Positions 23,387 through 35,148 of a DNA stretch of 64,000 nt are shown here, piece after piece (positions within the stretch are counted from its first letter, which is position 1; each line of letters starts with the position of its first letter). The stretch covers positions 636,730-700,729 of the forward strand of contig CALYLW010000559.1 in NCBI GenBank assembly GCA_944989445.1. Direction: 5' to 3'. The stretch comes from Ampullaceana balthica. Taxonomy: Eukaryota > Mollusca > Gastropoda > Lymnaeidae. Both the position numbers and the translations under genes were made by a program. A model generated the notes under the pieces. The model was not told the origin of the DNA and did no database searches. It was given only the letters and a program-made list of their open reading frames with translations.

Positions 23387-24080
23387 ACGTTGCATCATCA
23401 TTAGTGACACTGTAGCCTTCGAATTTTTTCTGCCCCGCTCATCATTCCACTCATACAGATGTATTGCCGCACGGAACATACTACCAAGGTTTTAAAAGCC
23501 AATCAGTTTTCGTCTTCAGTTACCCACTGGTCTATCTATCTATCTTTTGACTTTTGCATTGCTTAATACAGTTCTGTAATAAACACAGTCTATTTACAGA
23601 GAACTAAATTAACATTGAAAAATTTACCTTTTTTGTGGGAGGGAGGCAATCTCATTTAAAGGAATAAATGCTATCGTATATAAAAAAAATTTCTACAAAT
23701 AATTATTGTTTGCTGAACATATGTAAGAGAAATGTTTGCATTAATATTTCATGAAAGTGATTAATTATGACACCATCTGAATTTCTAGTTTTCTAAAACT
23801 TCATTGACGTTTTCTTTTAAACCTATTTTATTTCAAATAAAAAAGAATTTCTTGAAACTTTCTTTACAATTATTAATTTTTTAAGACCGATTAAAACAAA
23901 AAAGCTAGTAAATAAAATGTAAAAGCATTTTAGGATTAAATCAAATGTGCTCTTAAAGGAAAATTTAGACTCGTTACAATATTTTTGCCCCGGGGGTTAG
24001 AATTTACTGGTCTGAAAAGCCCACAAGTTTAATTTGGGGAAGGGTATTGTGTGGCCTGTTATATTGGGATGACAATAGAT

Positions 24081-25312
24081 AAATCAACAACTACATACTT
24101 TTATTATCTGCTAATGATTGTTTTTTAAATCAACAACTACAGACTTTTATTATCTGCTAATGATTGTTTTTAAATCAACAACTACAGACTTTTATTATCT
24201 GCTAATGATTGTTTTTTAAATCAACAACTACAGACTTTAATTATCTGCTAATGATTGTTTTTAAATCAACAACTACAGACTTTTATTATCTGCTAATGAT
24301 TGTTTTTAAATCAACAACTACAGACTTTTATTATCTGCTATTGATTGTTTTTAAATCAACAACTACAGACTTTTATTATCTGCTAATGATTGTTTTTAAA
24401 TCAACAACTACAGACTTTTATTATCTGCTAATGATTGTTTTTTAAATCAACAACTACAGACTTTTATTATCTGCTAATGATTGTTTTTTAAATCAACAAC
24501 TACAGATTTTTTATTATCTGCTAATGATTGTTCTTAAATCAACAACTACAGACTTTTATTATCTGCTAATGATTGTTTTTAAATCAACAACTACAGACTT
24601 TTAGTATCTGCTAATGATTGTTTTTTAAATCAACAACTACAGACTTTTATTATCTGCTAATGATTGTTTTTTAAATCAACAACTACAGACTTTTATTATC
24701 TGCTAATGATTGTTTTTAAATCAACAACTACTGACTTTAATTATCTGCTAATGATTGTTTTTTAAATCAACAACTACAGACTTTTAGTATCTGCTAATGA
24801 TTGTTTTTAAATCAACAACTACAGACTTTTATTATCTGCTATTGATTGTTTTTAAATCAACAACTACAGACTTTTATTATCTGCTAATGATTGTTTTTTA
24901 AATCAACAACTACAGACTTTTATTATCTGCTAATGATTGTTTTTTAAATCAACAACTACAGACTTTTATTATCTGCTAATGATTGTTTTTTAAATCAACA
25001 ACTACAGACTTTTATTATCTGCTAATGATTGTTTTTAAATCAACAACTACAGATTTTTTATTATCTGCTAATGATTGTTTTTTAAATCAACAACTACAGA
25101 CTTTTATTATCTGCTAATGATTGTTTTTAAATCAACAACTACAGACTTTTAGTATCTGCTAATGATTGTTTTTTAAATCAACAACTACAGACTTTTATTA
25201 TCTGCTAATGATTGTTTTTTAAATCAACAACTACAGACTTTTATTATCTGCTAATGATTGTTTTTAAATCAACAACTACAGACTTTTATTATCTGCTAAT
25301 GATTGTCTTTAA
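24081..25312. repeat. 45/46-bp minisatellite, 27 copies, derived from a LINE RT active-site segment
   Basis: Twenty-seven units beginning AAATCAACAACTACAGACTT, spaced 45-47 bp, ending at the LINE fragment 25313-25603. On the minus strand the unit contains CAATCATTAGCAGATAAT, matching CAATCATTTGCAGATGAT (48036-48053) at 16 of 18 bases; the latter encodes the FADD catalytic box of the LINE reverse transcriptase. Across the array/LINE border 39 of 44 bases match the longer LINE, so unit 1 is LINE sequence and the array grew from it. Marker variants recur at distances of 11-12 units, showing block duplications. The 46-bp units break any coding frame. Confidence 0.93.
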
Positions 25313-25603
25313 CTGCATGCTTTTCGAGCAGTAGAAGAAGTGACCTGGTCTACAATATATAACAGCCATCCACAGAAACCAACATCTATATGTTAGAAGT
25401 TAGGATCAAAGCCAAACTAATAATGAGAAAGAATTTCCAAAGTAATTTTGAGATGTATCAAAGGCTGCACTGAGATCTCAGAGAATCAGGACACAGTCTC
25501 TATCACTTTCCAGTGCGAGGAAGAGTTCATGTGATAGCCTTAAGAAAGAGGACTTTGTCTTGTGAGAATGTCTATAGGCTGACTGATTTGGACCTATCCA
25601 TAG
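25313..25603 (-). pseudogene. CR1/L2-like LINE reverse transcriptase fragment
   Basis: On the minus strand it reads GPNQSAYRHSHKTKSSF, then LSHELFLALESDRDCVLIL, a stop, DLSAAFDT, a deletion of about ten codons, SQNYFG, and further on VSVDGC and LLLLLEKHAVK. The LINE at 47299 has SPNQSAYRPSRSTETTLL, LLDLSAAFDTVDHQ and LLLLLEKHSVK in the same order, so the match is colinear with two internal deletions; the second removes the YGVPQGS motif. The fragment runs straight into the minisatellite at the codons for the FADD box. Confidence 0.85.
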
Positions 25604-26420
25604 TTTATATCTATATTTGCATTTTTTATTACACGTTTGAATGTTGATAGGTTGTCATTGCCTGTTCAAGCATGTGCAATCCATTCCATACCCAAATTCA
25701 AGACTATAAGAATGAGGATTTTTGACGAATGAAACAAGGAAAGTGTTTGTATACCTGTGTCTATATGAGTGTTCTATTAAATTGAATATGAGTTTCATTT
25801 ACAAATTAGATTTTAGTGTATTATAACTACATTAAACTTTGTTCTTTCTTTTTGTGTTTATTAGTTTTATATTTAACTAATGGAGTTACTCTTCTCATTT
25901 TTAAGTAATCACAAGTAATTAATCCAGCAGTTCTCTTTGAAATTTTAAAGAAAAAAAATACTAAAGTTTGAAATAACTTTTTAATACATTGATATGTGGA
26001 TTAAAAATGTTCATCTATTTTTCACTACCTGGTTTTACATTTTTAGTAAGGAACAGTTGTTTTCCTTAACTAAACTACATGTAGTTTTTCATTTATTCTT
26101 CTGTTTTTTTTTCTCTCTGCGTCTCTTATTAGCTCCGGAAATATCAATCTTAAATAATCGTTTTTTAAAGTAAAATAGAAAATGTCAAAAATGAGGAAAA
26201 GATTAGTTTTTAAAAACCAACACCAAAAGAAGACAAAAAAATAAAACAATGATCTCAAAAATACTTTCTAAAACAATGAGCTGTTTGCTTGTACGTTAAA
26301 ACATTTTTTTTTAATATGTCAATTTAGGTATTGTTTATCACAGCTTCCATGATATATCTAAAATGCAGTACATATTGTTGTTAAATTATACACTGAGCCT
26401 TAGTGGGCCACCATGAAACG
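25604..26420. repeat. Segmental duplication, copy 1 (partner 61390-62200)
   Basis: Shares ordered blocks with 61390-62200 in the same orientation: a decayed R1 repeat at the start, TTTAACTAATGGA then TCACTCTTNTCA-like, ATATGTGGATTAAAA, ATACTTTCTAAA(A/C)CAATGAG and a final GTGA/GGGCCACNATGAAA-like block. No exon is evident inside, so this is probably duplicated intron or intergenic DNA linked to the gene family. Confidence 0.6.
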
Positions 26421-28456
26421 GCTTCATAACAAATACATGACTTATATTAACTATGACAAAAAGGGGACCCAAGGCCCAATCGGTGCAATATGTAAAGTTC
26501 CAAAGAGCTGTTTATTTCAATCTTGATAATAATGGATATAATTGTCACTATTTGTCAAGGTCATAAAAAATCGAAAGGTGAATAAAGTCTTAAGCGTTTA
26601 CGAACATAAAGATATTTGGGGCCCCCCGTCCCCAAATAAATCTACAATAGTATTTCAATGCCATGTCATATTTTAATATGAACTAACAAAATTTATTCAC
26701 CTAGTTATGTCAAGATCCGTGCATTTTAACAGTAGCTAACGTTTAAACTAATTTTTATATAGCTCATATAAGATAAAAGAAATTCGGGCCCCCCCGGAAT
26801 CCTATGAGTGTTCAAGTGGAAAAAAAAGTTTTTGCCAGTAACCATCCCGGGAAAGCACTAAAATTATTTAATTTTCATTGTGATTGGATGAACGGAGGAT
26901 GCAGCCATACAGGAGAAGCATACATACATACTTTAATTTTTATATATTTAGATTAAAAAACATAATATATATGTAAATATACTTTTAATGTAGCAGGGAT
27001 TTGAAATCGTTGTTTTTTATTCACATTTAAAAACAATACAAAATTTAGAGATTCTATATAAGTTACCGGCAATGTGTGAATTTTTCCCACTATATAGAAT
27101 GCTTGGGAATAATCAGAGCAGATGAAGTTTTCTGATTGTTAATATTGCAAATAACTAATAAATATGATTTTAAATTATTTAAGGTTATAGTTTCTTGTTC
27201 CCTAGACTAGACTTTTATATTTTTGAGTTTTAACTTAATATTAGAATTGGTTTTTAAATTAATTAAGTTCAAGTACATTATCTTTGATGTCAGTTTTTTT
27301 CTGTATGATTTTAAAGCCATTGGTCCTTTAGTTAATTTATGTACCATATATTATGATAAGTTATGATTATTACTGTTAATTAAAGAGCCATGTCAATGTT
27401 TTTGAATTTTTTAAAAATAATTTTTTGCGATTAAAATCCACATATTAAATTATTTATTAACTGTCTAACAAAATATTTTAAAACGAAATTATAATTTTTT
27501 GGGAGTTATTTTTTTTTAGGAGCGTTTCACAAACCGCAGAGTAAATTTATGTAATATATATATTTGGTAATAACTTGTGAAAGTCATAATTTCAAATTTA
27601 AAGACGATAATTGTTTTTCGCAAGTTCTGCCAAACTCAAACCAAATTTAAGTTGAAAAATCCGATTTACTAAACATATCAGCTGGATTTGAAAGTGTTTT
27701 GGCAAATCAAAATCTCAGTCAAGTATTTTAAGTGTATCAATTGTGGCAAGATATGTGTCCAGATTTCTGACAGTTTACCCCGGCGATCTGCGTGGAGAAG
27801 TTATTTGAGTTTATTGCCACAGAGGCGAAATAAGATTTCCTACTAGGTACCGACCGCTGAGCTCTTCACCATGATGATAACGAAATAAAGGAAGAACTTG
27901 ACGACTTCGTTGTGACAAGTTATTGAACAAATAGCTGTCTGTACAAGCGATTATGTTAACCGGAAAATAACCCAAACAAATAACAATAATAATAACAATT
28001 ATTTGAAACTTTTTCTATAAAGTAAGGACACAACAAAATAAAATGACTACTTCCTAACTTGCTCGCCCCAGTCTTTTAAATTTCCATGAAACTCCCTCCA
28101 AATACACCATACTCCCTATAAACTCCAATCCCCATACAACTCACTCCCCATATATCACTCACGTTTTCATTCGCCTCCCCATAAATATTTTGCCATAAGT
28201 TATGCAAATATTACTTGTTCATTTGTCATTTTCAACAAAACGTTGCTATCGTCCATACGTAAACGAACATTACAATTTACACAAGTTCGCGTACACATAA
28301 ATAAATGTGATATTTATTTTTTTTATACAATAAATTTGCTATAGGTAATGTACTGTGTTCATGCGAAACCGAAAACCCTGAGCCAAATACAACTGCTTAT
28401 GTTTGCTTGATTTAATTTATTTTTGGATAGCTGATATCAAAACCAACTGATTTTTT
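26421..28456. other. AT-rich stretch, no gene seen
   Basis: G/C runs at 26620-26635 and 26785-26800 (GGGCCCCCC) recall decayed hAT ends, but no inverted partner with a duplication was found. No credible exon. Confidence 0.45.
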
Positions 28457-28850
28457 AACCACGTTTTATTAACTCGCTTTCGTTCCTGTGGATTTGTTTG
28501 TTTTTCTGTTCACAATTTTTTTAATCTGCCAACGTAAAATTTAACCACTTTTGATGGTCCTAGAGATCTCAAAATTTTACCACAGATAGATCTTGGATGA
28601 CAATGCATTGTATCAAAATTTCAGATCGATCGAATGTACCGTTATTAAATTATAAACCACGTTTTATTAACTCACTTTCGTTCCTGTGGATTTGTTTGTT
28701 TGTCTGTCCACAATTTTTCAAATCTGCCAACGTAAAATTAAACCACTTTTGATAGTCCCAGACACTTCAAAATTTTATCACAGATGGATCTTGGATGACA
28801 ATACATTGTATCAAAATTTCAGATCGATCGAATGTACCGTAATTAAAGTA
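28457..28850. repeat. 198-bp tandem duplication, 2 copies
   Basis: Units start at 28457 and 28655 with AACCACGTTTTATTAACTC and end GATCGATCGAATGTACCGT. They match closely along their length (TTTCGTTCCTGTGGATTTG, CTTGGATGACAATGCATTG and so on) with scattered substitutions. No coding potential is shared by both units. Confidence 0.9.
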
Positions 28851-29102
28851 ATGCATGTCTTAGTTTATCTTAATATAAGCATCTATACCCGCCTGCCGTA
28901 GTTTAATTGCACGTGGCGAGTTCACCCCGTGACCTCATCGCTTTGTTATTAAACGTTGGGCAGGCGCTGATGAGGTGTTTGGTAAAATAAATAGAGGTAA
29001 AAAAAATATTTTTAAAAACCACGTTTTTATTAGTGGACTAAAAAAATAAAATCAAATAAAGGTAAAAAAATGATTTTTAAAACGACGTTTTATAAGTGGA
29101 CT

Positions 29103-29347
29103 AAAAAGAAGAAAATAATTTAAAACTTATAAGTTCAAGTACTTCTATTTAATATGACTAAAAAGGTGGGGCGGTTGTTTGGTATAAAAATTAAAGATTT
29201 CTAATTTAGAAGGCAAAAGAGAGATCTATAAGTGAGAGAATGAGTGAACCGCATATGTTAAACCTCAAAAGCGCCCGCCTTACGTTTTTAGTCATACTAA
29301 ATCGAAGTACTTGAACTTATAAGTTTTAAATTATTTTCTTCTTTTTT
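29103..29347. mobile_element. Foldback element with about 72-bp inverted arms
   Basis: The left arm 29103-29174 and right arm 29272-29347 are imperfect inverted repeats: GAAAATAATTTAAAACTTAT AAGTTCAAGTACTT against AAGTACTTGAACTTATAAG TTTTAAATTATTTTC, continuing to GGCGG/CGCC. About 100 bp lie between. No terminal motif or target duplication was identified, so the superfamily is open. Confidence 0.75.
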
Positions 29348-29699
29348 CTATATTTTATGTTGAAAAAAACATTTCTGCTAACTTTAAATGTGACATTTAC
29401 TTTAATAAATTTTCTTCTTAAGAGACTGCTGCAGTCTCAAATATGAAATCTAAGGTGTGTTGTTTATGTTACAAATACATTTTCAGAGTCACCCTGTGGC
29501 AACTTGCTAGACAAAAAGAAACATATAGTCTTAAGTAGATATGGTTAATCAATTGAATTTATGAAAATATTAGTTAATTTGGAAGCTGTTATTTGTGACA
29601 AAATCTAAATTTCTCATAATCCTTTGTGTTCACTGTCAATTGCTGAATATCCTAGCAGACTTTAACATAGAAAACTCAGCATACCACAGTGTGAAGGGG

Positions 29700-30200
29700 G
29701 GAGTTAGGGTCTCTGGACAGACTGTGGTGTGAGGAGGAGGAAGGGTATCTGGACAGACCATGGTTGGGGGTGAGAAGGTAGGGTGTCTGTACAGACCATG
29801 GTGTGGAGGGGGGTAGGGTCTATGGACATAGGGGGAGGTGGGAGGTAGGGTCTCTGGTCAGAACGCGGTGTGTGGGGGGAATGTAGGGTCTTTGGACAGA
29901 CCACGGTGTTGGGGGACTTAGGGTCTCTGAACAGACCGCTGTGAGGGGGGGGGTAGGATGTCTGGACAGACCGCGGTGTGGGTAGGAGGAAGGGTCACTG
30001 GACAGACCACAGTGTTGGTGGTGGACTTAGGGTCTCTGGACAGACCGCGGTGTGGGGTGGGAGATGGGGACTCTGGACAGACCGCGGTGTGGGGAGGAGG
30101 AAGGGTCACTGGACAGACCGCGGTGAAGGGGAAGGAGGTAGGGTGTCCGGACAGACCGTGGTGTGGAGGGGGAGGTAGGGCCTCTGGACAGACGGGGAGG
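29700..30200. repeat. G-rich minisatellite, about 14 units of 35-38 bp
   Basis: The core GGACAGACC(G/A)(C/T)GGTGTGG recurs about every 36 bp from 29716 to 30187, separated by runs of G and GGA of varying length. The plus strand is very G-rich and poor in C, a sharp contrast with the surroundings, and could form G-quadruplexes. Open frames occur on both strands because units lack stops; they are artefacts. Confidence 0.92.
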
Positions 30201-30479
30201 GGGATGTCCTACCATGAACTTCACCATACACTTATTCCCGTCCTTGAGTGGGCTTTGTTGCTAGTAGTAAAATAATGTTCCTTGATGTGAACACCCCTCA
30301 CCTCCCCACACTTCCTAATTGAATATTTGTTTATTGCTCGCTAAATGGGGTTGCTTATCCATACATTAACTTTCCGTGGGTCATCTTCTGTTTGAAAGTA
30401 TAACTCAAAACTGTCAAATACATATTATTATGTCAAGTGCTCAATGATGACTTTTTGTAAAGATGGAACATCAAGCTGT

Positions 30480-30905
30480 TCATCTGCTCTATCGATAGTT
30501 GATGCCAAATTGTGAAACATAGAGAAACAATGCTGACACTCCAGTCTTCCATGCTGCTAGCTCGCTTTTCTGTTCATAAATCTTGTATGCAATTGTAAAT
30601 AATGAAGCCATCCTTCCTTGCACGGAGATATTGAGCACATTACTAATGGCAAAGAAATCATCCAGGTAACCCAAATTGGCGGCCCAATTTACATTTCGAA
30701 AAAAAGTCGAGACCAATCTGGTTTTATCTCCTAAAGAAACTGGTCGAGCTCTCTTCCCAATTCAAAAACTCTTGACAGTACTTTGTCTCGAGATAACCAA
30801 CGCACGCCAGCATACAGTAAGTTTGTGTTCAGCACCCATTTCGTGTAATACGTATTTTGTTTTACTGCTCTATTCACTGCTCTATCAATAAATCCAGAGA
30901 ATAAA
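30480..30905 (-). pseudogene. hAT transposase C-terminal half, GTF2IRD2/SCAND3-like
   Basis: In two minus-strand frames it reads GVRWLSRDKVLSRVFELGRE, then NWAANLGYLDDFFAISNVLN, ISVQGRMASLF and KSELAAWKTGVSALF. V-R-W-L-S-R-G-K-V-L-x-R-x-F-E-L followed by L-A-x-L-x-D-I-x-x-x-L-N-x-L-N-x-x-L-Q-G is the signature order of this hAT branch. Frameshift near 30720. No start, dimerisation tail or element ends were found. Confidence 0.7.
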
Positions 30906-30918
30906 TTTATCAAAACCA

Positions 30919-31073
30919 GAGCCGTCACCAGGGAGGTGCGGACGGCACCGTATGACACCATCACAAGGTGTGACACAAATGTAATATATTGTACGTTCCC
31001 ATTTTTTAGCACTGACAGACTGGGAAGAGAACTATGGTGTAAGTCGTTATGGGGTGACGACATATGCTACAGC
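30919..31073. mobile_element. Possible hAT MITE
   Basis: Left CAGAGCCGTCACCAGGGAGG; right end reversed CAGTGCTGTAGCATATGTCG, with ACCCC further in. The ends agree only roughly and flanks ATCAAAAC / GACGACAA do not match, so the pairing is tentative. Confidence 0.35.
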
Positions 31074-31561
31074 ACTGGACGACAAAGATCCTAGTGATGC
31101 CACTTTTCCCAGGAGTTGAGGAAAATATGATGTCTTAGTTCGCCTAACATAACTAAAAGCCCCTTTAAATGTTGATATGTTAAGGGTTCAACTAGAAGGA
31201 GGTTTACGTAAAATGTTTCTAGAGGGCTAAAACTTTAATTTTAATTCTTTTTCAAAATCGTAGCATAAAATTGTAATTATTTTTTTTTAAACTTTTAATT
31301 TTTTTAAAATATTCTTTGTTTCAGCATAAAATGTTGAGTTTAAAATGTTAAATAAAGCTGAAAAGCGAATTAAAATGTGTTAATAGCCCTATCCAAATGT
31401 TGTGCAGTGAATACATAACATGTTTTGCATTTTATTATGAAACAATGCATCGATCACCTACAAACAATAAACATATAGCACTTTAAATGTAAAGTCAAAA
31501 TAACTTTAGATGGCTGTTCAGCCAATGGAAAAAATTATGTTTAAATATGTTTACTTTAATT

Positions 31562-31974
31562 TAGGGCTTCGTAAATTAACGATTAATTAATGAATTAATG
31601 GTTAAAAATTTTAATCGATTAAAATTCGAATAAAATTTAAGAAAATATTTATAAAAAAATTTGTTTCAATTCATTAATAATTTATATATTTTTTCCGTAC
31701 ATACTTTTCCCTCTAATTATTATTATTTATTTAGACGTGCATACGTAAACAAAAAGGGTTTTCTTCCTTATTTCTTGCATAACAGAACGAATTTGTTGTG
31801 TTACGTAACAAAATTTTGGGGCCATGGAATTTACGCGACTTAACCAATTTCGCAAAATAATGAATCGTGACATAACGGGATCTATATATGCGCTATAAAC
31901 ATATAATTAATCAAAATAAATCGATTAAATTTTTCCCGATTAATCGAACAATTTTTTTAATCAGTACCATCCTA
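31562..31974. mobile_element. hAT MITE, TAGGGCTTCG...CATCCTA
   Basis: Ends TAGGGC and CATCCTA are flanked by a perfect 8-bp duplication CTTTAATT (31554-31561 and 31975-31982). Inside each end lie TTAATCGATTAA-type motifs as in the elements at 18532 and 49371. 413 bp, non-coding. Confidence 0.85.
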
Positions 31975-32459
31975 CTTTAATTTATTACGGATGTCGCACG
32001 AAAAGTTCATTTTCCGTTAACTCACACGCGTGACTTTCTCAGCTTTTTTTTCGGGGAAATTTCGCTTTGCCTACATGTTATACCGATGATTAATTCATAT
32101 ATTTCTTTGTTAAATTGTTGACAATTGATGTTATCATGTTATTTTTTAAAGTTCATGCGTATAATTATTAATTTACAGGTGCACTAAAATGGCCTTCTTC
32201 TGGTCAGGACAATATGACAAAGGCATTTTTTTAAAAATGAAATAATTCTGCTCTATGAGCAAAACGAAGCGTGTTCTAAGCAAGTGTTAAACATTGGCGT
32301 ACGGTAGCACTGATTACTTTGGAAAAAATGATAAGAATGTGAACATTGCCACACATCAAAAAATAATACGTTGAGGCATGAAATATTTATACCAAAAATG
32401 TTTTATTTAATACAAAAGTTGAGGTGGAATGGGCGACAAAGTAGTTAGTTAGATAGTTA

Positions 32460-33730
32460 TCTACTGCGTAAACGCGTTATCGAGCCGGGACTCTACCAAA
32501 CGTGACACAACTGAACAAGCCGGAAATATACGCCAGTTATCAGGGCGGAAGACTTGTCAACTTTATTAAATGGACACCTACCAATCTGGACTTTTCTGTG
32601 GCGAAATGGTACATAAGGGGCATTTTTTCCATTGGCCAGGTGGCCCTCCCAGTTGAGCCATCTAAACGCCTGGACATTATTTGTTTTGGGACGAGAAAAC
32701 CAGCATCCGCGGGATCTCCGGCCCTTTAAATATCTACCATTGAAGTTGCAACCAAAGATCTTCGTATCTAACTACCGGGACACCTGAAAACCTACACCAT
32801 CAGCTGTGACCAAACGCTAGTGTCCCGTACGCAGGATCCAAGAAAGCACAACGGAAGCAGGGTAAACGGACATAGGTCCCTTGCCCCACAGTCCCCCAAA
32901 TATGGGGTAAGTCCCCCTGCCGGCCAACAGACAACAGAAGTAACGAGAGGGACAACATAACCTCCCGCATTCTACCCTCAGCATCCCACCACGACGCCAG
33001 AGGGTCTTTCCGGGCACACAAACTGACTAAAAGCTCGTTCTTCAAAGACGATACCAACTGCAATCCACGTACCCCTGAGTGGCACCGCTTTCCCCCTTCT
33101 AAGAGGAGGCTACCAACCAACTCGTCCCTCGGGGTGCCGTGCAGTGACAGTGGCCTACCAACAACTATCTTGGCAACTGAATCGTCATCTCTCCTTAACC
33201 ATATCGCAACCGCTGGGTCTATACGTCTGGTGCGGAATACCAAGGTTGTAGAGTAACATTCCTATGATCCGGGTACGAGCATTACCCGAGTCGCTCATTC
33301 TTTGCAACCGGATTTATTTTTCGAAAAAATTACTTATTCATGTATATGTTATTCAAGCGTGTCAAGTCACAAGAAGGGGAGGCCCACTATCTGACCTCCA
33401 ATAGTGGCGACAAGATCATCTTTTGTTTAGGTGGCAAATCGATTGACCACGACTATTGCATTTATCCGTGACGGAATGATGCTAACCTTATCAATCTGTT
33501 TTTACAACTTGGCTGAGGTATCTAGACGCCCCTTCGCCCCCCCCCCGCAATCTGAGAGACCCAATATCTCAGTGAAGGATGGACAAGAATATCCGCGCCC
33601 AAGTCGCCCAGGCGATCATCGCCCATTCCTAAGTGGCTGCTATTGGCCACACCTCTAAAGACTTTCAAGGGCATGTAACGTCCCCGCTGATGAAACAAGA
33701 ATTGCACTTCAAGGAGTAGAAAAACATTTA
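32460..33730 (+). other. GC-richer block of unknown origin with a 126-codon open run
   Basis: Base composition is clearly less AT-rich than the flanks, with sharp edges. The plus frame from 32876 to the TAA at 33254-33256 is open for 126 codons without an ATG; it is rich in Arg, Lys, Ser and Pro (TPEWHRFPPSKRRL) and is preceded by another open stretch (32502-32729). A TAGTGGCGACAAGATC at about 33406 resembles the primer-binding site next to a gypsy-type LTR, and TGTAACGTCCCCG at 33675 looks like an LTR start, but no LTR pair is present. I read it as a possible retroelement fragment without assigning a family. Confidence 0.35.
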
Positions 33731-34210
33731 AATAAAGACCAATTATATTTTAAAAGTCAAAAACATCAGATTAGATATGCTAGACACATTTATGAAATCT
33801 CTAATTTATTAAACATGATAAAAAATAGTGTACATATAGCGTGGAAAACCATTACTGTTCAGAAAATATTAATGTTATTAAAGAATCCTTACAATTGAAT
33901 TTTCTGTTTAAAATCTCAATTTGAACTTGTGTATACTAAAAGAACGGAGTGAACTACATGTGTGATATGTCCTTGCTTTCACCCTTATTTTATCTCTTAG
34001 CTCATCAAGTTTACATGTACAACAAATTTAGAAATATAATGTTACAAAATTATTTGATACATTTAATTTTTTAAAACTATTTTGTTGGAAGTAAACTCTT
34101 TATAAATATTGATAAGTAATCTTTTTTTAAGAACACAATTAAAGAAATGTCACAACGTAGTAGCTCAAGAATTTGCCAGAAATATCCAAGGAGGAACGTG
34201 TCATCTAGAG

Positions 34211-34396
34211 AAGGGCATCTCAAACTTTTTAGTATGGCGGACCGACAGGAATTTTTCCATTGCACCAGGGACCGGTGAGCTATCTTCCCTCTACTGACAT
34301 GGTAGCGAAATGTTCTTTCTTGGTAACTCTGCGGACCGGCATCAGATGGCCCACGGACTGGCACCGGTCCACGGACCACCACTTTGAGAGGCACTG
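34211..34396. mobile_element. hAT MITE, CAGTGCCTCTCAAA ends
   Basis: The right end reversed reads CAGTGCCTCTCAAAGTGGTGG; the left end AAGGGCATCTCAAACTTTTTA is its decayed partner. A perfect 8-bp duplication ATCTAGAG lies at 34203-34210 and 34397-34404. Both arms carry GGACCGG-type motifs, giving a long hairpin. Confidence 0.88.
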
Positions 34397-34814
34397 ATCT
34401 AGAGAACCTCGATTGATTTACTGAGCCATTTGCGGTTTCACCTTTAAACAGTGTGACACGAATCGCTTAACTTTTGAGACTGATATGATTAACAAGATAG
34501 CTGACGTTTAAGATTACTGACAAACAAGACAATTATATGGCATTATTTGTTGTTTCTTGATGTGAGGCAGGGAGTCAGCGCCAAGACGATGGCGGATTCC
34601 GACAACCTCGCCACTGTTTTTCTTCTTCGTCTTTGCTGCCACCACAGATACTTCCTAACTCTGATTTTTTAATCACAGCCTCCCAAAACAATGACGCCCT
34701 CAGTTATCTAAGCGGCTTGCAAACACGTCCCACGTGCTGCCAGTGACATTTTTTTGGAAAAACCTAGCCAATGCATCGAACACAACCTAGATTCGAAAGA
34801 AAAAACCTAGGCAC

Positions 34815-35148
34815 GCTAAAAATAAACAAATATGACGTCACAAATCTTCACAACCCCCCTACCCCCAAAATTTTTTTAAAAAAACCCGTATTTCGAATTT
34901 GAAAATGAGCATGTTTCAAATCATTTTATTGTCATTAAGTGTGACGCTGCAGTCTAATGTCGTAACACGCGAAGCCATTTAAAATATCATTAAATAAATT
35001 GTAAGCAATCAAAGTCATTTAAAGTTGCGAGTTTTTGATGTGACGTCACAGTTCTTAATTAAAAATCCCACTCCCTTGACACAATCTCACAAAAGTGTAA
35101 CCATCCCCCCCCCCGCCGCAAGTCGTCATTTATGGACGGCCCCTAAGG
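34815..35148. mobile_element. MITE of the GGGGCCGTCC family, nested
   Basis: The right end is clear (CGTCATTTATGGACGGCCCCT); the left end is decayed (ACAAATATGACGTCACAAA). It has two TGACGTCA sites (34833-34840, 35041-35048) and C-rich blocks as in the sister copies. Confidence 0.6.

Noticed and set aside
24209..24445. Repeat protein with 15-residue units
   Set aside because: The 45-bp units keep frame only in one run; 46-bp units break it elsewhere, and the array derives from antisense LINE sequence.
29704..30275. Overlapping Pro- or Gly-rich frames on both strands
   Set aside because: All are readings of the G-rich minisatellite; units simply lack stop codons.
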